Assembly: GCA_045647905.1 (NCBI GenBank)
Contig: JAZRMZ010000035.1
Span: 1 to 12,163 of the forward strand
Source: SIG440 sp045647905
GTDB taxonomy: Bacteria; Bacillota; Clostridia; Monoglobales; Monoglobaceae
DNA length: 12,163 bases
Reading direction: 5' to 3'
In this document: one piece after another, positions 9,201-12,163 of the stretch
Position numbering within the stretch: position 1 is the first letter of the stretch
Layout of the letters: every line of letters starts with the position of its first letter
Translations under genes and position numbers: made by a program
The notes under the pieces: model-generated
Databases searched by the model: none
The model's input: only the letters and a program-made list of their open reading frames with translations
Told to the model about the DNA's origin: nothing

Positions 9201-9533
9201 GGAGCAAATGGTGCAAAGGTTGACACCATTGCATTTGCGGACTGTGCGGAAAATGCATATGAGCCCAATCTGGAAAGACGAAAAAACTTCAAGGTTATTC
9301 TTTCGAATAATGCTGATTTGTCAAATGGTGTGGTGGTTTATACTCAGACAGGCGTTGCAGGCGGAAATGATGGCTCTGCTGATTCGGGACTGGTTCTCTA
9401 TCATGTGCCTGAAGAATATAAGAATACCAATTACCGCTATGTGGGAATATATAAGGATACTACTGCGTATATCAATGCAAGTTGGAGATTGAAGCTTGGC
9501 TACGGAATTATGGATATTTACACTCAAAAGTAA
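6270..9533 (+). CDS. Secreted multi-module F5/8C (discoidin-like) protein with three internal repeats
   Basis: 1087 residues. Residues 1-26 are a signal peptide ending VGAA. Residues ~27-125 form a small beta domain ending TTKFLLWDEVTATPLAEGKV, resembling the Ig-like 'FLWD...PL' module common in clostridial surface enzymes. Three repeats follow: ~131-444, ~454-764 and ~774-1084. Each contains a module A (F5/8C: AVDGN/AVDNDPATYYES, LVVDLGA.YPI.SIDYLP, YRYVLVEK, VAEINVNVP) and a module B of the same general sandwich type (YYDLGANGAKVDTIAFAD, RRNFKVILSNN, YRYVGIYKD). Repeats 2 and 3 are near copies, while repeat 1 keeps the layout but has diverged. No SLH, LPXTG or other anchor and no catalytic motif is visible, so it is either released or held by binding. 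The gene is followed after 27 nt by a sugar-binding lipoprotein gene, which suggests the two are co-transcribed and handle the same glycan. The substrate is not readable from sequence. Multivalent glycan binding is inferred from family and architecture. Confidence 0.9.
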   Translation: MKKLIITLILTSMLFSIVGVQSVGAAETATALDVYSTGGGYLVMAEGSALAGKDLMFYAVSYDGQERMVGVESEEASAENGKAWANFAINSQKTSYFGSIATTKFLLWDEVTATPLAEGKVNSAATPVATVDAAASSAVFASSATDGHLPEAAVDGNVETYWEAYTTGATTATDKTCYRQRLIVDLGAEYPINSIEYLPADEEAAKMFDIFVTNDSQFIFSNAKYVYGRSESAVSTTEATVFPVKDAGAYRYVVVEKIFGNGSLAIKDLKVNVPSEFYDAHVDKQNYLTNNVYGYRTHNGKTAEPFAYNAFSGKMISQTAYDAISIAIPLNTVSAISHIALESGDTGTGANQYDFRSNFKILGLEKGECTLSGGQPVFDVADADVLATQDGIAGLQDYGFSGLIIYDVPEQFASKQYEYIVFYKDTKYDGKLQLRMNFVYVYNYLQAEEYASVTDAASDSMVYTITNSTGHAGAYAVDNDPATYYESGSATDAKRNNLVVDLGASYPIASIDYLPMNNDTAASNYSIYVSNDPQFATKELVHSQGATVADKVNASNYVVFDDAPYRYVLVEKETGKLGVAEINVNIPSEYYADAAGIYRANLDVKNRGIKVWRSKTSSLSNAQVGQLNGENTLQTYEHQWNGLTEDSTEALFMYYDLGANGAKVDTIAFADCAENANEPNLERRRNFKVILSNNADLSNGVTVYTQTGVAGGNDGSADSGLVLYHVPEEYKNTNYRYVGIYKDTTAYINASWRLKLGYGIMDVYVRNAAYGALTDAASDSMVYTITNSTGHGGAYAVDNDPATYYESGSATDAKRNNLVVDLGAAYPIASIDYLPMNNDTAAANYSIYVSNDPQFASKVLVHSQGATIADKVNPATYKLFDETPYRYVLVEKETGKLGVAEINVNVPLSYYADALGVKRANLEIKNRGVKVWRSKTSSFSNAQVGQLNGENTLQTYEHQWNGLTADSTESIYMYYDLGANGAKVDTIAFADCAENAYEPNLERRKNFKVILSNNADLSNGVVVYTQTGVAGGNDGSADSGLVLYHVPEEYKNTNYRYVGIYKDTTAYINASWRLKLGYGIMDIYTQK
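7629..8560 (+). repeat. Intragenic tandem repeat, copy 1 (second protein repeat)
   Basis: This 932-bp stretch matches 8589-9520 at a constant offset of 960 bp with no indel seen. I judge identity at roughly 85-90% by eye, with most differences at third codon positions. Bases 8439-8530 are identical to 9399-9490 over all 92 positions. Confidence 0.93.
8589..9520 (+). repeat. Intragenic tandem repeat, copy 2 (third protein repeat)
   Basis: This is the partner of 7629-8560, separated from it by a 28-bp unmatched spacer. It encodes the C-terminal A+B pair of discoidin-like modules and ends four codons before the stop. The uneven identity, with a perfectly matched 3' part and a more divergent middle, fits duplication followed by partial gene conversion. 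Confidence 0.93.
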
Positions 9534-9545
9534 AAACTTGCAATT

Positions 9546-9552
9546 AAGGAGG
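9546..9552 (+). promoter_or_regulatory. Ribosome binding site AAGGAGG of the solute-binding lipoprotein gene
   Basis: A full AAGGAGG is placed 8 nt before ATG 9561 and just 12 nt after the preceding stop codon. It supports this start and tight co-expression with the F5/8C repeat gene. Confidence 0.85.
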
Positions 9553-9560
9553 AAAAGAAA

Positions 9561-11033
9561 ATGAAAAGACTTTTTTGTTTGTTGCTTTGTATGGCAATGA
9601 CGGTAAGCCTGCTTGCAGGTTGCGGTGGTGGTGAGGATAAAACCGCAGAGGAGGGAATTACCCTTCGCTGGTATGCACGTATCAGCAAAGAAGCGGATTG
9701 TAATGAAGTGTTTGAAAAAGCTTCTGCAATGGTAAAGGAAAAGCTCGGATTTAATCTGGACATTATACCTCTTGAAGACTACAACACTAAGATGCCTGTT
9801 ATTGCGGCAAGCGGCGAAGACTATGATATAGTTTACACAGCAAGTGCGGTTAATAACTACTATCAGAACGCATCTGACGGCAACTTCCTTGAACTTGATG
9901 AACTTCTTCCCAAACATGCGCCCACCCTTTGGGCAGAGATAGAAGAAGCGGTATGGGATTCTGTAAGAGCCGGCGACGGTAAGATTTACGGCATTCCCAA
10001 TCAGCAGGTTTTTGCAAGAGCTCCCGGCTTTATGATTCCCACACAAAATATTGAAGCTCTCGGACTTGATGTTGAAGCAATGCAAAATTGGACAGTTGCA
10101 GACTATGAAGAATATTTCAAGCTAATCAAGGAGAAAACAGGTGAATACGGCTACTTTGCACACGCATGGGGCGGTGATGGTGCTCAAAGAGAGGGATTCC
10201 AGCTTATTCTCGGTTCAAACCTTCCCGGAGCAATCCGTTTCAACGAAGAAACAGACAATTATGAAGTCGTGAATCAGTATGACACAGACGAATTCCGGAA
10301 CTACATCAAGGCTCGTGAAAAATTTGTTAAAGAAGGTCTTGTAGCGCCTATGGAAGTTACAGAAAATGACATTCCCAAGTATGCTACAGCGAAGAATGGC
10401 GTTATTCCCTGGCTTATCACAATGGCAACATATCTTCCCGGTTGTGAAGCGAATGTAAAGTCAACTTACGGCTTTGATGTTACGGTTGTGACAAAATCTG
10501 AAGCACTTCTTACCAGCTACGGCACAACAGCAACCATGGCGGCAATCAATGCAGACACACGTTATCCCGAAGAAAGCGTTAAGTTCCTTGAATTCCTGAA
10601 TACAAATGCTGAGTTCTATAACCTCATTACGTTCGGTATTGAGGGCAAGCATTATACGAAGATTGACGACAACTATATTGAAAAGTCAACAGAAAATCCC
10701 TATTCACAGCCCGGATGGGCAATTGGTAACACCTTCAATGCATATCTCCTTGAAGGTCAGCCGGTTACACTTGCGGAAGACACAAAAAAAATCAACTCAG
10801 AAGCAAAGGTAAGCCCCATTCTGGGATTTATTCCCGAACAGGATTCTCTGAAGGTTGAGGTTGCAAACTGCAAGGCAGTTCTTGAGGAATACCTTAGTGT
10901 TCTTGAACAGGGTGTCGTAAATGTTGATGAAATTTATGCAACATTTATCGAAAAGCTTAAATCAGCAGGTGTTGATAAAATCATAAGCGAGCTTAACAAA
11001 CAGCTTGATGCATGGGAAGCAAGTAAAAAATAG
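9561..11033 (+). CDS. Extracellular solute-binding lipoprotein of a sugar ABC transporter (LipO/DUF3502 type)
   Basis: 490 residues. The N-terminus is a lipoprotein signal with lipobox LLAGC (lipidated Cys21), followed by a GGGEDKTAEE linker. The body has the family 1 solute-binding layout: LRWYARISKEADCNEVFEKA, the repeatedly seen 'G.DYDIVYTA' element, FLELDELLPKHAPTLWAEI, and the GKIYGIPNQQ motif. The C-terminal ~75 residues match the DUF3502 type (SPILGFIPEQDSLKVEVANC, a long helix, then KSAGVDKIISELNKQLDAW). Such proteins normally feed LplB/YtcP-type permeases that import oligosaccharides. No permease gene follows: a terminator stands 112 nt after the stop codon, and none is seen upstream within the window. 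The protein would therefore share permeases encoded elsewhere. It sits outside the membrane and probably captures the glycan released or gathered by the neighbouring surface proteins. Length is normal for the family. A purely sensory role is possible but less likely. Confidence 0.93.
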   Translation: MKRLFCLLLCMAMTVSLLAGCGGGEDKTAEEGITLRWYARISKEADCNEVFEKASAMVKEKLGFNLDIIPLEDYNTKMPVIAASGEDYDIVYTASAVNNYYQNASDGNFLELDELLPKHAPTLWAEIEEAVWDSVRAGDGKIYGIPNQQVFARAPGFMIPTQNIEALGLDVEAMQNWTVADYEEYFKLIKEKTGEYGYFAHAWGGDGAQREGFQLILGSNLPGAIRFNEETDNYEVVNQYDTDEFRNYIKAREKFVKEGLVAPMEVTENDIPKYATAKNGVIPWLITMATYLPGCEANVKSTYGFDVTVVTKSEALLTSYGTTATMAAINADTRYPEESVKFLEFLNTNAEFYNLITFGIEGKHYTKIDDNYIEKSTENPYSQPGWAIGNTFNAYLLEGQPVTLAEDTKKINSEAKVSPILGFIPEQDSLKVEVANCKAVLEEYLSVLEQGVVNVDEIYATFIEKLKSAGVDKIISELNKQLDAWEASKK

Positions 11034-11113
11034 TGAAGAAACAAAAACATAAACTGTATTTATTAAAAGTTTAGCTAATAAACGATATCTTGAATGCGAC
11101 AGAAAAAATAATT

Positions 11114-11143
11114 ATTTTGCTGCATTATCGGCAAAATGCGGCA
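11114..11143 (+). other. Two overlapping, mutually exclusive hairpins after the lipoprotein gene
   Basis: ATTTTGC (11114-11120) is a perfect inverted repeat with GCAAAAT (11131-11137). TGCTGCATT (11118-11126) can pair with AATGCGGCA (11135-11143) with one G-U pair. The two stems share bases and cannot form together. They lie immediately before the terminator hairpin. No known riboswitch class is recognised. Confidence 0.4.
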
Positions 11144-11144
11144 T

Positions 11145-11180
11145 CGGGCAGCCCCCTTTTAATAAGGGACTGCCCGTTTT
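11145..11180 (+). terminator. Rho-independent terminator ending the glycan operon
   Basis: CGGGCAG (11145-11151) pairs with CTGCCCG (11170-11176), and the inner CCCTT pairs with AAGGG across a short TTAAT-type loop. TTTT and a T-rich stretch follow. It closes transcription 112 nt after the lipoprotein gene and also shields the IS200-like segment downstream from read-through. Bases 11034-11113 hold nothing I recognise. Confidence 0.88.
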
Positions 11181-11201
11181 CTGTTATTACTTTAGTCCAA
11201 G

Positions 11202-11219
11202 AAAGGCATGCGGAGCATG
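11202..11219 (+). other. AAAG plus CATGC-GGA-GCATG hairpin, candidate IS left-end structure
   Basis: AAAG at 11202-11205 is followed by a perfect 5-bp stem, CATGC (11207-11211) and GCATG (11215-11219), with loop GGA. Single-strand transposases of the IS200/IS605 group recognise a subterminal hairpin and use a guide tetranucleotide at its foot that pairs with the cleavage site. The role here is inferred from position and form. Confidence 0.4.
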
Positions 11220-11230
11220 ACTTTTAACAA

Positions 11231-11249
11231 TCGCCCGCTATGCGGGTGA
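11231..11249 (+). other. GC-rich hairpin in the IS200-like left end
   Basis: CCCGC (11234-11238) pairs with GCGGG (11242-11246) around a TAT loop. The stem extends outward by a G-U, a C-G and a T-A pair to eight pairs. There is no T run directly after it, so it is not a good terminator by itself; it may be an element-end structure or hinder incoming transcription. Confidence 0.5.
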
Positions 11250-11267
11250 GATTAAAGCTTAAGCAAA

Positions 11268-11331
11268 AAGCATCTTCCTATGATATAATAAAGGTGTTCA
11301 AGCCAAATTAAATCAAGAAAGGAAGATGCTT
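11268..11331 (+). promoter_or_regulatory. 12-bp inverted repeat masking the ribosome binding site of the tnpA-peptidase fusion
   Basis: AAGCATCTTCCT (11268-11279) is a perfect inverted repeat of AGGAAGATGCTT (11320-11331), which includes the AGGA of the ribosome binding site and ends 1 nt before ATG 11333. In RNA that carries both arms the site would be paired and translation reduced. The same arrangement is known from enterobacterial IS200, where a leader hairpin hides the tnpA Shine-Dalgarno. Confidence 0.75.
11281..11289 (+). promoter_or_regulatory. Extended -10 promoter inside the loop of the masking hairpin
   Basis: TGATATAAT is a perfect extended -10 (TG, one base, TATAAT at 11284-11289). 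No good -35 hexamer is seen at 17 bp upstream. Initiation would be near 11295-11297, after the left arm of the inverted repeat, so these transcripts would escape the masking hairpin. Confidence 0.55.
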
Positions 11332-11332
11332 A

Positions 11333-12120
11333 ATGGCAAAAAATATGGCACATACAAAATGGATGTGCAAATATCATGTGGTATTTACACCCAAGTATCG
11401 AAGAAAAATATTGGAATTAAACTGTAAAAATCAAATAATACCTATTGCGGTTGAACGCAAAAAAATTAAGACTATCCGGTTGAAGGTCTATCCTGAATCT
11501 GTGGTAAAGATTTCAGCTCCGTATTCTGTAAATGATGAGTTTTTGATGGAGTTTGTTTCTAAACGTCAGAAATGGATAGAAGACAAGCTGGAGAAATTTT
11601 CTCAAACAAAAAGCTATGCCGCTACGACAGTAATAAAAAATGGCATGCCTATAAAAATGTTGGGCGAAGATTTGATTTTTGCGGTAAGACCATGTGAAAA
11701 GAATTTAATATATCGTGAAGGAAAGATATTGCATATATGTACTACTAATGCAGACAACCAAGAAAAACTGATGCAGCAGTTTGATAAATGGTGGAGAAAG
11801 GAATCGCTTGAAATTTAAAAAAACAAGTTGATGCACTTTATTCAATCATAAAAAAATATGATGTTCCATATCCGAGTATATACTTAAAGAAAATGAAAAC
11901 TTTTTGGGGAAGCTGCAGTGTTAATCGTAACAAAGTTACATTTAATCAGTATTTAACCAAAGCAAAACCTGCTTGTATTGAATATGTTGTTCTACATGAG
12001 GTAGTTCATTTCTTGTATCCTAACCATAGCAAAAAGTTTTACGATTTTCTTAGTAGTTATATGCCTGATTGGAAGGACAGAAAAAAAGTATTAGATACAG
12101 AAGTAGTACATGGATTATAA
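11333..12120 (+). pseudogene. IS200 TnpA head fused to a YgjP-like (DUF45/M48-type) zinc metallopeptidase, frameshifted
   Basis: The frame from ATG 11333 encodes ~26 residues of IS200 TnpA, then a YgjP-like protein: ILELNCKNQ, VERKKIKTIRLKVYP, ISAPYSVNDEF and FVSKRQKWIEDKLEKF are the usual N-terminal blocks. It stops at TAA 11816-11818. The next frame continues the same protein without a gap: KQVDALYSIIKKYDVPYP from 11821, KMKTFWGSCSVNRNK, then HEVVH at 11995-12009 with the third zinc ligand in PNHSKKF (His at 12025-12027), ending at 12118-12120. A loss of one base around 11811-11823, next to a run of seven A, explains this. The first product lacks the zinc site. The second part has an ATG at 11893 but no ribosome binding site. 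The TAA precedes the A run and no slippery heptamer is in phase, so programmed frameshifting is unlikely. YgjP-like genes often occur beside type I restriction genes. A sequencing error at the A run would restore one full protein. Confidence 0.8.
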
Positions 12121-12133
12121 GGAGGTATAAATT

Positions 12134-12163
12134 ATGGCAATTATACGTGATGCAAAAGACAAG
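12134..12163 (+). CDS. Start of a further gene, cut by the window edge
   Basis: GGAGG at 12121-12125, directly after the metallopeptidase stop codon, lies 8 nt before ATG 12134. Ten codons are visible (MAIIRDAKDK), too few to assign a family. The tight spacing indicates translation in one unit with the metallopeptidase. Confidence 0.65.
   Translation, partial: MAIIRDAKDK

Larger units (their letters stand above)
11191..11410 (+). mobile_element. tnpA: IS200/IS605-type left-end remnant with the first ~26 codons of tnpA
   Basis: The segment contains small hairpins, an RBS-masking inverted repeat and a start region encoding MAKNMAHTKWMCKYHVVFTP followed by KYRRKI, which is the characteristic N-terminus of IS200 TnpA (Y1 HUH transposase). 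Similarity to TnpA stops at about 11405-11415, where a metallopeptidase sequence begins. The HUH motif and catalytic Tyr are therefore absent and the element cannot move by itself. The left boundary is tentative: TTAC at 11187-11190 followed by AAAG and a hairpin resembles IS608-type ends. No right end is visible in the window. Confidence 0.7.

Noticed and set aside
7629..9520. CRISPR-like or mobile repeat
   Set aside because: The repeats are only two, long, in frame and entirely within one coding sequence; they are duplicated protein modules.
9321..10085. A 254-codon open frame on the minus strand
   Set aside because: It overlaps two strongly supported + strand genes, is rich in Cys, His and Phe without domain pattern, and has no ribosome binding site or sensible neighbours.
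11805..11823. Programmed -1 ribosomal frameshift at AAATTTA or the A run
   Set aside because: In the translated frame the codons are GAA ATT TAA, so neither heptamer is in the needed phase and the stop codon precedes the A run.
11893..12120. Independent 75-residue gene with HEVVH
   Set aside because: The ATG at 11893 has no ribosome binding site and falls inside the conserved metallopeptidase core; coding similarity continues upstream to 11821, so it is the second part of a broken gene.

Overview
The window reads as a carbohydrate-utilisation locus from an anaerobic Gram-positive bacterium of the class Clostridia. The evidence is the S-layer homology (SLH) surface proteins, strong AGGAGG-type ribosome binding sites, Gram-positive signal peptides, a Gly-Cys lipobox lipoprotein and moderate-to-low GC. 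SLH-rich gut or rumen polysaccharide degraders (Monoglobus-like or uncultured Clostridia) fit this picture, but the species cannot be named from the sequence.

Layout, all on the + strand. (1) 1-1311: 3' part of a surface protein with an all-helical region, a Gly/Ser linker and three C-terminal SLH modules. (2) 1331-4681: a large secreted protein with an F5/8C (discoidin-like) module, two clear and one decayed SLH modules, and about 770 residues of unrecognised beta-rich sequence. (3) 4697-6169: a protein without signal peptide of the GH32/GH43-like five-bladed propeller type with a C-terminal beta-sandwich. (4) 6270-9533: a secreted protein built of three repeats, each holding two discoidin-like modules; repeats 2 and 3 are close copies at the DNA level. 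(5) 9561-11033: a lipoprotein sugar-binding protein of the LipO/DUF3502 type. Gaps are 15-27 nt except for 100 nt before gene 4, and no terminator is seen until the strong one at 11145-11180, so genes 1-5 are probably one operon or two overlapping units.

A plausible reading is that the SLH/F5-8C proteins bind glycan at the cell surface, the lipoprotein delivers oligosaccharide to an ABC importer whose permeases are not in this window, and the propeller protein acts on the imported product in the cytoplasm. The substrate is unknown and the window holds no recognisable secreted catalytic domain.

After the terminator the sequence changes character and becomes more AT-rich with long A runs. It holds an IS200-type left end with hairpins, a promoter inside the loop of an RBS-masking inverted repeat, and the first ~26 codons of an IS200 tnpA. 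This tnpA head is joined in frame to a YgjP-like (DUF45, M48-like) zinc metallopeptidase that is broken by a frameshift near 11811-11823. The first ten codons of another gene follow at the right edge. The tnpA-metallopeptidase fusion, with its IS-derived control region, is the most unusual item here.
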